Origin: Alkalimonas collagenimarina
Lineage (GTDB): Bacteria; Pseudomonadota; Gammaproteobacteria; Enterobacterales; Alteromonadaceae
Length of the DNA: 64,000 nt
Assembly (NCBI RefSeq): GCF_030717845.1
Contig: NZ_JAUZVZ010000021.1
Location: 1-64,000, forward strand
Direction: 5' to 3'
How positions within the stretch are numbered: the first letter of the stretch is position 1; each line of letters starts with the position of its first letter. Shown one piece after another: positions 36,530-45,207 of this stretch. The translations under genes were made by a program, and so were the position numbers. The notes beneath the pieces are model-generated. The model saw only the letters and a program-made list of their open reading frames with translations. It was not told the origin of the DNA and did no database searches.

Positions 36530-37315
36530 TTATTTATTTTTTCGCTCTATACCAGCAAAAAGCCGATAGAAATTATCAGTAGTCTGACGCGCTAACTCGT
36601 CAATTGCAACCCCTTTAACTTCGGCAACGGCTGCAGCGACAGCAGTCACATAGGCAGGTTGATTGGTCTTGCCACGATGAGGAACCGGCGCCAAGTAAGG
36701 CGAATCAGTTTCAATAAGCAATGCATCTAACGGCAGTTTTTTCACCACATCGCGAAGTGCACCAGCATTACGAAAGGTCATAATACCTGAAATAGAAATA
36801 TAAAAACCTAGATCCAAAGCTGCTTTTGCCATGTCCCAGCTTTCAGTAAAACAATGCAATACACCGCCGGCTTGTTCTGCACGATGTGCTTTCATCAAGG
36901 CAATGGTATCGGCCCGTGCATCCCGGGTGTGAATAATTACAGGTTTACGAACCGTTGCAGCTACGTCTAAGTGCTCTACAAAAGCGGCTTGCTGTGCCTG
37001 TTTTGTTTCTGCAGCATAAAAGTAATCCAGCCCGGTCTCTCCTACGGCCACTACTTTGGAAGTTTGGCAATGTTGCAGCAGTAGCTCGGTATCCACCGTA
37101 TCGGTTTGATGCAGCGGATGCTCGCCACAAGAGATGGAAACATTCTGATAAGGCGCCACCAAAGCAGCCATCTGCTCAAATTCAGCTAAGCTGACTGATA
37201 CGCAAAGCAAATGTTCAACGCCAGCAGCAGTTGCGGCATCAATAACATCCGGCAACTGAGCATTTAATTTATCCCATTCAAGGCGATCAAGATGACAGTG
37301 TGAATCTACAAACAC
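36530..37315 (-). CDS. TatD-family hydrolase (YcfH type)
   Basis: A metal-dependent hydrolase of the TatD family, 261 residues; relatives are nucleases or D-aminoacyl-tRNA-linked hydrolases. Metal ligands: VDSHCHLD (H6, H8 region), GETGLDYFY, IHTRDAR, LHCFTES and ETDSPYLAP. I chose the GTG at 37315: AGGA lies 7 nt upstream, and it gives MFVDSHCHLD as in YcfH. The ATG at 37360 would overlap the pilZ end by 23 nt and adds 15 residues foreign to the family. It is last in the pabC-mltG-tmk-holB-pilZ operon. Confidence 0.94.
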   Translation of the reverse strand: MFVDSHCHLDRLEWDKLNAQLPDVIDAATAAGVEHLLCVSVSLAEFEQMAALVAPYQNVSISCGEHPLHQTDTVDTELLLQHCQTSKVVAVGETGLDYFYAAETKQAQQAAFVEHLDVAATVRKPVIIHTRDARADTIALMKAHRAEQAGGVLHCFTESWDMAKAALDLGFYISISGIMTFRNAGALRDVVKKLPLDALLIETDSPYLAPVPHRGKTNQPAYVTAVAAAVAEVKGVAIDELARQTTDNFYRLFAGIERKNK

Positions 37316-37337
37316 GGGGATTCCTGTTAGTGAGGAT

Positions 37338-37664
37338 TTAAAGGGTATAAGTGATCTCATGGCTGGCTTGTAAACCAGCGACCAACTTTGCGATTTGCTC
37401 GCTCAAGTGCTTTTTATCGTCAATAAAAGCAACACCAACGCCAGCCGGGCAGGCATTTTGGGCACCATGAGGCGTGATCCAGGCAACTTTACCTGTTACT
37501 AAAATGGCTTCCAAAGCATCTGGCAAGGTTACGTTAAGTGCCAGTGACTGGCCCATTTTATAAGTTCGGGCCGTGCGGACAAACAAACCGCCCTGCTTTA
37601 AAAAAGGCATGTAGCAGCGATACAGTTCTTTGACATCCATAAAATCTAACGGGATTTCTTCCAT
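37338..37664 (-). CDS. pilZ: Type IV pilus assembly PilZ domain protein
   Basis: A 108-residue single PilZ domain, orthologous by position to PilZ of Pseudomonas, which is needed for type IV pilus formation together with PilB and FimX. It has no RxxxR or D/NxSxxG motif, so it probably does not bind c-di-GMP, like other PilZ proteins of this class. The context (between holB and tatD) is conserved in many gammaproteobacteria. Confidence 0.93.
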   Translation of the reverse strand: MEEIPLDFMDVKELYRCYMPFLKQGGLFVRTARTYKMGQSLALNVTLPDALEAILVTGKVAWITPHGAQNACPAGVGVAFIDDKKHLSEQIAKLVAGLQASHEITYTL

Positions 37665-37677
37665 ACCTCACCTCGAT

Positions 37678-38574
37678 CTACGCACTTAAGCGCTTTAACT
37701 CCAGCAATAAAGCTGTCAATGCCAGGTTTTTATTTTGCCCTAAAATCTGCGTCTCGTCACGGCACCAACGTTGAAAGTACTGCAGCAACTGCCAGTGAGC
37801 TTGCTGAGGTAAGGATATCAGCTCTGGCAGTCGTTGACGAATAAACCAGCTAAGTACCACCGAAAGTACGGCGCTTTTTTCCAATGCTTTGACCACTGTG
37901 TGCAGATCCAGTTGGTTTTGCACATACTGCTCCAACTGCTGTAACAACTGTTTTGCTTCCTCAGCTTGTTCAGACTGCAGCCAATGCAATGCTTGCAACG
38001 GCGCACTGGCCGCCATCGGCTGCATAAAGTCTGGCAATGGTTGCTGGCTTTGTTGCTGTAACCATGTTGTGGCCTCAGCAACATCGTTGACACCAATAGC
38101 CCAACGTTGACAACGGCTTGTAATGGTAGGCAATAACATGGCAGGTTGGTCGCTGGTTAACAGCAAAAAACAGGTCGATGGAGGCTCTTCTAAGGTTTTC
38201 AATAAGGCATTCGCCGCAGCCTCACTCATTCGTTCGGCTTGAGGTAATAGCGCGATACGAACTCCTCCCTGCTGGGCACTGCCCTGAAAAAAAGCCGTTA
38301 GCTGTCGTATCCTATCGACTCCAATTCGCCCTTCTGCTTCCGCTTGATGCCAATAATCGGCATGGTGATCGGCTAAGCGCAAACGACACGACTTACACTC
38401 GCCACAAGGGTTCTGCTGCTGTGGCTCACGACACAACAATAGTGCTGCCAATGCTTCAGCAAGCTGAACCTTGCCTACCCCCGAGCTACCGGTTAGCAAA
38501 ATAGCATGAGGAAGCTCTGCTTGCAGAGCTAACGCAGCGAGTTGCTGATAGCTGTTGTCAAGCCAGGGAAGCAT
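37678..38574 (-). CDS. holB: DNA polymerase III delta' subunit
   Basis: A clamp-loader subunit of 298 residues. N-terminal AAA+ fold with HAILLTGSSGVGKVQLAEALA (P-loop-like, no catalysis needed in delta') and a zinc module CGECKSCRLR near 60. The arginine-finger-bearing EEPPSTCFLLLTSDQP is visible (near 125-140; SRC follows). The C-terminal collar domain is short. The start overlaps the tmk end by 17 nt, so it is part of the same operon. Confidence 0.95.
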   Translation of the reverse strand: MLPWLDNSYQQLAALALQAELPHAILLTGSSGVGKVQLAEALAALLLCREPQQQNPCGECKSCRLRLADHHADYWHQAEAEGRIGVDRIRQLTAFFQGSAQQGGVRIALLPQAERMSEAAANALLKTLEEPPSTCFLLLTSDQPAMLLPTITSRCQRWAIGVNDVAEATTWLQQQSQQPLPDFMQPMAASAPLQALHWLQSEQAEEAKQLLQQLEQYVQNQLDLHTVVKALEKSAVLSVVLSWFIRQRLPELISLPQQAHWQLLQYFQRWCRDETQILGQNKNLALTALLLELKRLSA

Positions 38575-39202
38575 GCTGCGCGGTCCAAAAATCTGTCAGA
38601 GCCTGAATCAAGTCCTGCTGAACTTTGCTCAGGTCTTGAGCCGCATCAATGACCACAATACCAGGCTCGGAAGCAGCGATGGTTAAATAGGCCTGACGGG
38701 TACGCTGGAAAAAAGCCAGCTGCTCCAGCTCGATTCGGTCCAGCTCGCCACGAGCTTTGGCACGCTCTAACCCCAACGCCGGATCGATATCAAGATACAA
38801 GGTTAAATCTGGCCGACAATCGCCAAGCACCGCATGACGGATGCTGTTAATCAACCCTTCATCCAGTTGGCGACCGCCCCCCTGATAGGCGCGGGATGAC
38901 AGGTCATGCCTATCTGCCAATACCCATTTGCCCTCGGCCAAAGCAGGCTCAATCACCTGCTGCAATAATTGCACCCGAGCAGCATACATCAACAATAACT
39001 CAGCTTCAGGAGCGAGCGTCTCTTCATGCACTTGCTTGACCAACTGACGAATGTGCTCAGCTAAGGGAGTGCCACCAGGTTCCCGGGTACACACCACTTG
39101 CAGTTGCTGTTGCTCCAACCATGCTTTAATGCATGCAACCGCCGTGCTTTTGCCTGCCCCTTCTAATCCCTCTACTACAATAAAGCGGCCTTTACTGCTC
39201 AT
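38558..39202 (-). CDS. tmk: Thymidylate kinase
   Basis: Phosphorylates dTMP to dTDP. 214 residues; P-loop EGLEGAGKST (about 11-20), DR motif LADRHDLSS (near 92-100) and the LID region with YQGGGRQLD. Length is typical of the bacterial enzyme. It overlaps mltG by 11 nt and holB by 17 nt, so all are read from one mRNA. Confidence 0.96.
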   Translation of the reverse strand: MSSKGRFIVVEGLEGAGKSTAVACIKAWLEQQQLQVVCTREPGGTPLAEHIRQLVKQVHEETLAPEAELLLMYAARVQLLQQVIEPALAEGKWVLADRHDLSSRAYQGGGRQLDEGLINSIRHAVLGDCRPDLTLYLDIDPALGLERAKARGELDRIELEQLAFFQRTRQAYLTIAASEPGIVVIDAAQDLSKVQQDLIQALTDFWTAQHASLA

Positions 39203-40256
39203 TTGTTTGTCCTGAATTGTTTTGTTCCGAATTATCTTGCTCAGATCGGCCTTGTCCTAAAATGTAACGTCGCACCGCAGCATTGTGCTCTTGCAATGTT
39301 TCAGAGAAAACATGACTACCATCACCCTTACTCACAAAGTAATACATGCTGCTATCGACTGGCCGGGCTGCTGCCTGCAACGAGCTTCGACTCACCGCTG
39401 AAATCGGCCCGGGCGGCAAGCCATGATGCCGGTAAGTATTGTAAGGATGTGGGTTTTGTAAGTCGGCCCGGGTAATGCGACCAGAAAAACTTTCTAAGCC
39501 ATAAATAACGGTCGGATCGGTTTGCAAACGCATATTGTCCCGTAGCCGATTCATAAACACCGAGCTAATCAGCGGTTTTTCCGGCTCATAGCCACTTTCT
39601 TTCTCAATAATAGACGCCATGATCAGTAGCTCATAAGGAGATTGCAGCGGAATGTCAAAATGGCGCTGCTCCCAACTCGCAGACAAGTGTTGAAGCAAAC
39701 TTTGATGAGCACGCTGCAGTAACTGACTGGCTGAACTACCTACCGTGTAGTTGTACGTTTCAGGGAAAAATAAACCTTCTGCCTGACTGGGTGCTTCGCC
39801 CCATGCTTCAGGCCAACTTAGCAGCGTCAGTAGTTGTTCTGAAGCGTCGATATCAAACTGTAAGTGCTCTGCTTGCTCCAAACGTTCGAGCGTTTGTTGC
39901 AATGTTTCCCCCTCACGAATAGTAAAAGGAAACTGAGCCACTTCGCCGCGAACAAACTGCTCGATCAAAGCAATTAAGGATGCATCACCAGTGACCTTGT
40001 AAGTACCCGCTTTCACCGCAGCAAGTTCTGGCTCTAACCACAATTGAAGGCGAAATAACTGACAGTCTTGCTGTTGTACATAACCATCCCGTTGCAACCG
40101 GCGGCATAAGCCAGTTGCCGAGGCTCCGGCAGGAACCGTAAACAATGGTGTGGTTAATTGCAACGGGGTAGTCGCCAACTGTTGCATTTGTTGATACACC
40201 AGCACCGCAGCTAAAAAAAATAAGGCCAAGGCCAACACGATTAAACGCCTTAACAT
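39192..40256 (-). CDS. mltG: Endolytic transglycosylase MltG
   Basis: An inner-membrane lytic transglycosylase (YceG family) that cuts nascent peptidoglycan and limits glycan chain length. 354 residues; N-terminal membrane helix (LIVLALALFFLAAVLVYQ), a LysM-like domain (TIREGETLQQTLERLEQ, about 112-128) and the catalytic YceG domain with the conserved Glu in MASIIEKESGYEPE. The tail is Gln/Asn/Ser-rich. It overlaps pabC by 7 nt and tmk by 11 nt. Confidence 0.95.
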   Translation of the reverse strand: MLRRLIVLALALFFLAAVLVYQQMQQLATTPLQLTTPLFTVPAGASATGLCRRLQRDGYVQQQDCQLFRLQLWLEPELAAVKAGTYKVTGDASLIALIEQFVRGEVAQFPFTIREGETLQQTLERLEQAEHLQFDIDASEQLLTLLSWPEAWGEAPSQAEGLFFPETYNYTVGSSASQLLQRAHQSLLQHLSASWEQRHFDIPLQSPYELLIMASIIEKESGYEPEKPLISSVFMNRLRDNMRLQTDPTVIYGLESFSGRITRADLQNPHPYNTYRHHGLPPGPISAVSRSSLQAAARPVDSSMYYFVSKGDGSHVFSETLQEHNAAVRRYILGQGRSEQDNSEQNNSGQTNEQ

Positions 40257-41020
40257 AACAACTCCTGTTGTAACTGCTGTACTGCCGAAATATCAAAGAT
40301 GCGCTGCTGCAACTGCCGCACCGGCACCACACCACAGAGCGCATTGCATAGAAACATCGCATCCACCTGCTCTAACTCAGACAGGGTCCAATTAACTTCA
40401 GAAACAGCCAACTGTGCCATTAGGTGAGCTCGCATAACACCCGCGACGCCCGCTCGCTGCAACTGCGGAGTGAACCACTGTTGTTGACGATAAAAAAATA
40501 CATTCGCCGCCGTTGCCTCGGTGATATACCCCAATTGATCAAGCACCAGCAAATCATCCCACTCAGTAGCTGCCAGCTCTTGCTTTAATAAAACCTGCTC
40601 CAATCGGTTATTGTGCTTCAAGCCCGCTAACGCAGGCTGGCATGCCAACTGAAGTGTTGCAACATCGAGCCGGATGCCTTGCTGTTGCCATAACTGATAA
40701 TCGGGCAAGGCTGCCGTACTGATGTAAATATCCGGACCATCGACACCTACGGGGCTGTAGCCACGACCAGCATGGCCGCGCGAAATCACGACCTTGATCA
40801 CTTGGCTTTCGGCGGTCACGGCTTGCTGTACAAGGATTGCCAGCTGCTGCCAATCGGGCGCCTTGATGCCAAGCCGCTCAACACCTTGCTGCAGTCTGCT
40901 TTGGTGCAATGCCCACAGCTCAGGTCGCCCGTCAGTGACCTTAATGGTGCTAAAAAGGCCATCACCAAATTGAAAACTGCGATCACCAACCGAAGGGGTT
41001 GTTACCTGCACAGAGACCAC
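40250..41020 (-). CDS. pabC: Aminodeoxychorismate lyase
   Basis: PLP-dependent fold-type IV lyase that makes 4-aminobenzoate and pyruvate from 4-amino-4-deoxychorismate in folate synthesis. The 256 residues show FGDGLFSTI near the N-terminus and the PLP-lysine block AGLKHNNRLEQVLLKQE. The start is GTG at 41020, or the in-frame GTG at 41011, which has a better-spaced GGGTGG. It heads the operon pabC-mltG-tmk-holB-pilZ-tatD, the standard gammaproteobacterial arrangement. Confidence 0.95.
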   Translation of the reverse strand: MVSVQVTTPSVGDRSFQFGDGLFSTIKVTDGRPELWALHQSRLQQGVERLGIKAPDWQQLAILVQQAVTAESQVIKVVISRGHAGRGYSPVGVDGPDIYISTAALPDYQLWQQQGIRLDVATLQLACQPALAGLKHNNRLEQVLLKQELAATEWDDLLVLDQLGYITEATAANVFFYRQQQWFTPQLQRAGVAGVMRAHLMAQLAVSEVNWTLSELEQVDAMFLCNALCGVVPVRQLQQRIFDISAVQQLQQELLC

Positions 41021-41125
41021 CCTTTGCCATTATCATGATAGGTTCTGGCAAGAGTATGCCCTATCTCAATTATGAATACCAACCAGAACCATCAACGTCA
41101 ACAAAGCCACTGCCCGGTTGCCGAA

Positions 41126-44100
41126 TCATTCAGCAACTCTGCGTTTTAATAGGTTAATTTGGTTCAAACTAGCCCGAAGTGCCGCCGGTTTGATGGGTTT
41201 GGCTAGAAATAACAAACCAAGCCGTTGCGCCTGACTGGCTAAATCAGCCTGTGGCGATGCGGAGACCAAAATCCCCGGCACCTGTTGCCAATACACTTGC
41301 AGCTGCTGGTATAAGTCGAGTCCATTGCTATTCTGGCCCAGTTGATAGTCAATCAACAACACATCCGGCGGGCTGTTTTCAGCAGCAAAACGCAATAAGC
41401 TTTGCTCATCATAAAATCCGCTTACTTGCTGGATCTGCCATTGCTGCAGTAAGACTTTCAAAGCTTCCAGGTTGGTCACGTCGTCATCAACACAGATCAC
41501 GCGTAAATCGGCTAAACCAGAGCGTGGCTTGCTCACCCGCTCTTCAATCAGCGGTTTTGGCTTCGCCAATGCAAGCGGTAAGCTTAACTGAAAAACAGTA
41601 CCATGACCTTGTCGAGAGCGCACATTGACCCGATGCCCGAGCACGCGTGCCATCCGATGTACAACGGCCAAGCCAAGCCCTACCCCTTGCTGCCCTTTGG
41701 CTGTGGCATCAATGCGGTAGAAATCATCAAAGATACGCAGCAAATCTGGTTCAGCTATACCCGGCCCGGTATCCCACACCTGAATATCCAACCAATCATC
41801 GCGGCGGCGACATCCCAATAAGACTTTTCCACTCGGCGTGTACTTGATGGCATTGGATAACAGGTTTTGCAAGATACGGCGCAGGTAGGTGGCATCAGAC
41901 AGCACCTGAACATCACGACTTCGTACCGTTAACTGCAACCCTTTTTGCTCAGCCAGTACCCGATACTCATCAGCCAGATTACCCAATAATTCATCTAGCG
42001 GTACCGCCTCAATAGAAGGCTCTAACTTGCCATCATCCAGCTTGGCGATCTCCAGTAAGGTAGAGATCAATTCTTCGGTCGCTTTCAGTGAGCTATCCAG
42101 TTGCTGCACAATATGTTTTTGCTGATAATCATGTTTTTGTTGATAATCATCTTTGTGCTGGGGGTCATGCTGTTGCTGATGGTTTTCATGCCAGGCAGCT
42201 CCCTCTGGTATAGCTTCATGTCGCGCTGACAGTGCAGCCGTAAATAAACGCGCAGCATTCAATGGTTGCAAAATGTCATGACTGGCAAGTGCTAAAAACC
42301 GCGTTTTAGATGCATTGGCTGCTTCAGCTTCCGCTTTTGCTTGTAACAACTGCTGCTCCGTCAATTTACGTCGCTCCACTTCATCCAGCAATTCCTGGTT
42401 CATTTCGCTGATGGTTTGGGTACGTTCTTTTACTCTTTGCTCCAGATGCTGTTTCGCTTCAGCCAACGCCTGCACGGCTTTTACATGCTCAGTGATATCG
42501 GCAAAGCTGGTGACAAACCCTCCACCAGGTATCGGATTACCACGCATTTCAATCACCCGACCATCGGGTCGAACCCGCTGAAAGACATGCTGAGTGCCAT
42601 TTTGCATATGCTGTATTCGCTTGGCCACATGATCTTCGGCATTCCCCTTGCCACACAAACCACGCTCTGCATTCAAACGGACAATATCGGCAATGGGCCG
42701 TCCGACTCTTACCATTCCTTCGGGGTAGTCAAACATCTCTAAATACGATTTATTCCAGGCCACCAGATTTAAATCACGATCAACCACACTGACCCCCTGA
42801 CTTAAGTGCTCCAGTGTAGAAAACAAAATTTTTCGAGAGAATTGAATGGCCTGAGTCGTGTCATCAAACAAGGTCACCACATCTTCGAAACCCAGTTGCT
42901 TGCCTTCAAGCACAGCATTAACCATGGTCGAAGCCGATGATGCACCAATCACTCCAGACAGCTCACGCTCTACATGCTCAACCAAACGAGTTGTTGGTTG
43001 CTCATCTGGGTCAAGCTCCATCTCCTGACGTCTGGCATACTCTTGCAAACACTCATTAGCACGTTGCGAGCCGACAAAGCGCTCCAACAAGGTACGTAAA
43101 TCAGAATTACGAATCCGGATCCGGCGGGCAGGAGTATCCTGATGATCAACAGGCAAGTTCGGTTTGACAAAGGCCACTGCTTGTAAACGGTCCTTCAACG
43201 GCGCACGCCTTAGAACAGAAACCAACAGATAAGCGGCAATGTTAAAACCAAGCGAAAAGATAACGCCGTGACTCAGACTATCTAATTGCACTCCAAACAG
43301 CTGCTCGGGACGCAGCCAGCTTAAACCAAACAAACCGGTGGCCATAATATCGGTATTGATCACCCCGGCGCTGACCAACTGAGGCAACATTAAAGTGAAG
43401 AACCACAGGCTAAAACCAAGTAACAAACCAGCATAAACGCCATATGCATTACCATGTCGCCAGTACAAGCCCCCCACCACAGCAGGAGCAAGCTGTATGG
43501 TTAAAGCAAAGGCCAATAAACCGGTTTCTGCCAAATCATAATTGCGGGCAAACACCACGTAATACAGCCAGGATAATGCCATCACCACCACGATCATGCT
43601 GCGACGAACCAACAGCAGCAACAAACTATAGTCATGCTGCATGCCTTGCTTCTTACTGCGTCGTAACAAGCCCGGCAAGATCACATCGTTGCTGATCATG
43701 GTACTCAGTGCCAGTGTCGCAATAATGATCATCGAGGTAGCGGCAGAAAAGCCACCAATAAAGACCAGGATACTCAAGGTATCCCAGCCTGAGGCAGAAG
43801 GGATCAGCAATACAAAGCTATCTGCATCGACCAAGCGGCCAGGAAACATCATCATACCGGCCACAGCAATAGGCACGACCACCAGAGTCACCATCACCAT
43901 GTAGCCAGAGAACCAGCGCCTGGCATGCCGAAGGTGCTGACTCGACACATTTTCAACAAAGGCCACGTGAAATTGGCGAGGTAACAAAAATACAGCAGCC
44001 GTTGCCAAAACCGTTTTGGTGATAAAGCCTATCCAACCACTGCTGCTGGTTTGCTGCTGCTGCATCGAAGCATGCTCAATAAATCGTTGCAAAGCTGATT

Positions 44101-44761
44101 GTTCGATATCCAATATAAACACATACACAGCTCCGGCCAGCATCAACAAGGCAAAGAGTTTGACCACAGATTCAAAGGCTATCGCCACCATCACTCCCCG
44201 GTTCTGCTCGGTCAGGTGCACTTTTCGGGTGCCAAACAAAATAGCAAAAAACGCCATAGCAATCGCGCTTAACAAAGCACTATCCTGGAACCAGCTCACA
44301 TTGCCAACACTAAAGTCCTCACCCAGCAGCACCTGATACGAGCTAGCCACCGCTTTTAATTGCAATGAGATATAAGGCACCACCACCACCAAGCAGATCA
44401 GTGCCACCAACAGAGCAATGTTGCGTCGTTTGCCATAACGGGAGGAAATAAAATCAGCGATCGAGGTCACATTGTGTTTTTTAGTGACATGCAGCAATTT
44501 AAACAGGAAAGGTTGAGCGAATAGAAACAGCAGCAATGGGCCTAAATAAATGGGAATGTAATCCCAGCCTTGCGTGACTGCGGTGCCTACAGCACCGTAA
44601 TAGGTCCAGGATGTGCAATATACAGCCAAAGCCAGACTATAAATTAAGCCACCATACTTTCGTATCAGACGATCGTCGGCATGACGCTCCCCCCAGTTGG
44701 CGATCCAAAATAAGCCTCCGACATAGGCTAACGCCAATAATGCTACCGTCCAAGCTGCCAC
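41126..44761 (-). CDS. Symporter-domain hybrid histidine kinase (CrbS/MxtR-like)
   Basis: A 1211-residue sensor. Residues about 1-510 form a PutP-like sodium:solute symporter domain with about 13 membrane helices. A PAS domain (about 650-770), coiled coil and DHp domain with H828 in ASHDILQPLNAARLF follow. The ATPase has NLLSNAIKYTP, DTGPGIAEPD and GVGLGLAVV, and the C-terminal receiver has the phospho-acceptor D1138 in VLLIDYQL. This architecture is that of CrbS (Vibrio) and MxtR (Pseudomonas), which control acetate and acetyl-CoA synthetase use through the LuxR-type regulator CrbR/ErdR. That regulator is not in the window. Residues about 856-881, in the DHp hairpin, carry a Gln/His-rich repeat not normal for the family. 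It is divergent from the DUF4212/symporter genes. Confidence 0.92.
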   Translation of the reverse strand: MAAWTVALLALAYVGGLFWIANWGERHADDRLIRKYGGLIYSLALAVYCTSWTYYGAVGTAVTQGWDYIPIYLGPLLLFLFAQPFLFKLLHVTKKHNVTSIADFISSRYGKRRNIALLVALICLVVVVPYISLQLKAVASSYQVLLGEDFSVGNVSWFQDSALLSAIAMAFFAILFGTRKVHLTEQNRGVMVAIAFESVVKLFALLMLAGAVYVFILDIEQSALQRFIEHASMQQQQTSSSGWIGFITKTVLATAAVFLLPRQFHVAFVENVSSQHLRHARRWFSGYMVMVTLVVVPIAVAGMMMFPGRLVDADSFVLLIPSASGWDTLSILVFIGGFSAATSMIIIATLALSTMISNDVILPGLLRRSKKQGMQHDYSLLLLLVRRSMIVVVMALSWLYYVVFARNYDLAETGLLAFALTIQLAPAVVGGLYWRHGNAYGVYAGLLLGFSLWFFTLMLPQLVSAGVINTDIMATGLFGLSWLRPEQLFGVQLDSLSHGVIFSLGFNIAAYLLVSVLRRAPLKDRLQAVAFVKPNLPVDHQDTPARRIRIRNSDLRTLLERFVGSQRANECLQEYARRQEMELDPDEQPTTRLVEHVERELSGVIGASSASTMVNAVLEGKQLGFEDVVTLFDDTTQAIQFSRKILFSTLEHLSQGVSVVDRDLNLVAWNKSYLEMFDYPEGMVRVGRPIADIVRLNAERGLCGKGNAEDHVAKRIQHMQNGTQHVFQRVRPDGRVIEMRGNPIPGGGFVTSFADITEHVKAVQALAEAKQHLEQRVKERTQTISEMNQELLDEVERRKLTEQQLLQAKAEAEAANASKTRFLALASHDILQPLNAARLFTAALSARHEAIPEGAAWHENHQQQHDPQHKDDYQQKHDYQQKHIVQQLDSSLKATEELISTLLEIAKLDDGKLEPSIEAVPLDELLGNLADEYRVLAEQKGLQLTVRSRDVQVLSDATYLRRILQNLLSNAIKYTPSGKVLLGCRRRDDWLDIQVWDTGPGIAEPDLLRIFDDFYRIDATAKGQQGVGLGLAVVHRMARVLGHRVNVRSRQGHGTVFQLSLPLALAKPKPLIEERVSKPRSGLADLRVICVDDDVTNLEALKVLLQQWQIQQVSGFYDEQSLLRFAAENSPPDVLLIDYQLGQNSNGLDLYQQLQVYWQQVPGILVSASPQADLASQAQRLGLLFLAKPIKPAALRASLNQINLLKRRVAE

Positions 44762-44939
44762 TGCATGCTCTCCCCATTATTTTTCTTTTCATACTCTTGG
44801 CTGAACACCATCGAAAGTCAACCAATAGCTCGCTCTAAACCCTTTGGCTTCGACTAAAGTCGGGCTTTCGCAATTCCCAGCCGCTGCTAGATTAAGACTG
44901 ACCAAAAGTGAACAAAAATACAACAATGGGAGCACAACC

Positions 44940-45203
44940 ATGGTAGAGCATAAAAAAAGTGCTGCTGCGTACTGGCAAGCAAATCTCCGGCTGATCATCA
45001 TCAGCCTGGCGATTTGGGCGTTGGTATCGTACGGCTTCGGTATTTTATTCCGCCCGTTACTGAGCGGAATCGCAATTGGTGGCACTGATCTGGGTTTTTG
45101 GTTCGCCCAGCAAGGTTCCATCTTAACCTTTATCGCCTTGATCTTTTTCTACGCCTGGAGAATGAACAAGCTCGATAAAGAATACGGTCTGGACGAGGAA
45201 TAA
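44940..45203 (+). CDS. Small subunit of sodium:solute symporter (DUF4212)
   Basis: An 87-residue protein with two membrane helices (about 17-37 and 56-73) belonging to the small-subunit family found beside VC_2705-type symporters. The pattern AYWQANLRLI near the start and EYGLDEE at the end fit. GGAG lies 7 nt before the ATG; the frame extends further upstream without support. It is separated by 4 nt from the large subunit. Confidence 0.92.
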   Translation: MVEHKKSAAAYWQANLRLIIISLAIWALVSYGFGILFRPLLSGIAIGGTDLGFWFAQQGSILTFIALIFFYAWRMNKLDKEYGLDEE

Positions 45204-45207
45204 TGCT

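Noticed and set aside
42110-42180. Short tandem repeats as a CRISPR-like array
   Set aside because: The repeats are 18 nt, contiguous and in frame within a kinase gene, with no spacers.
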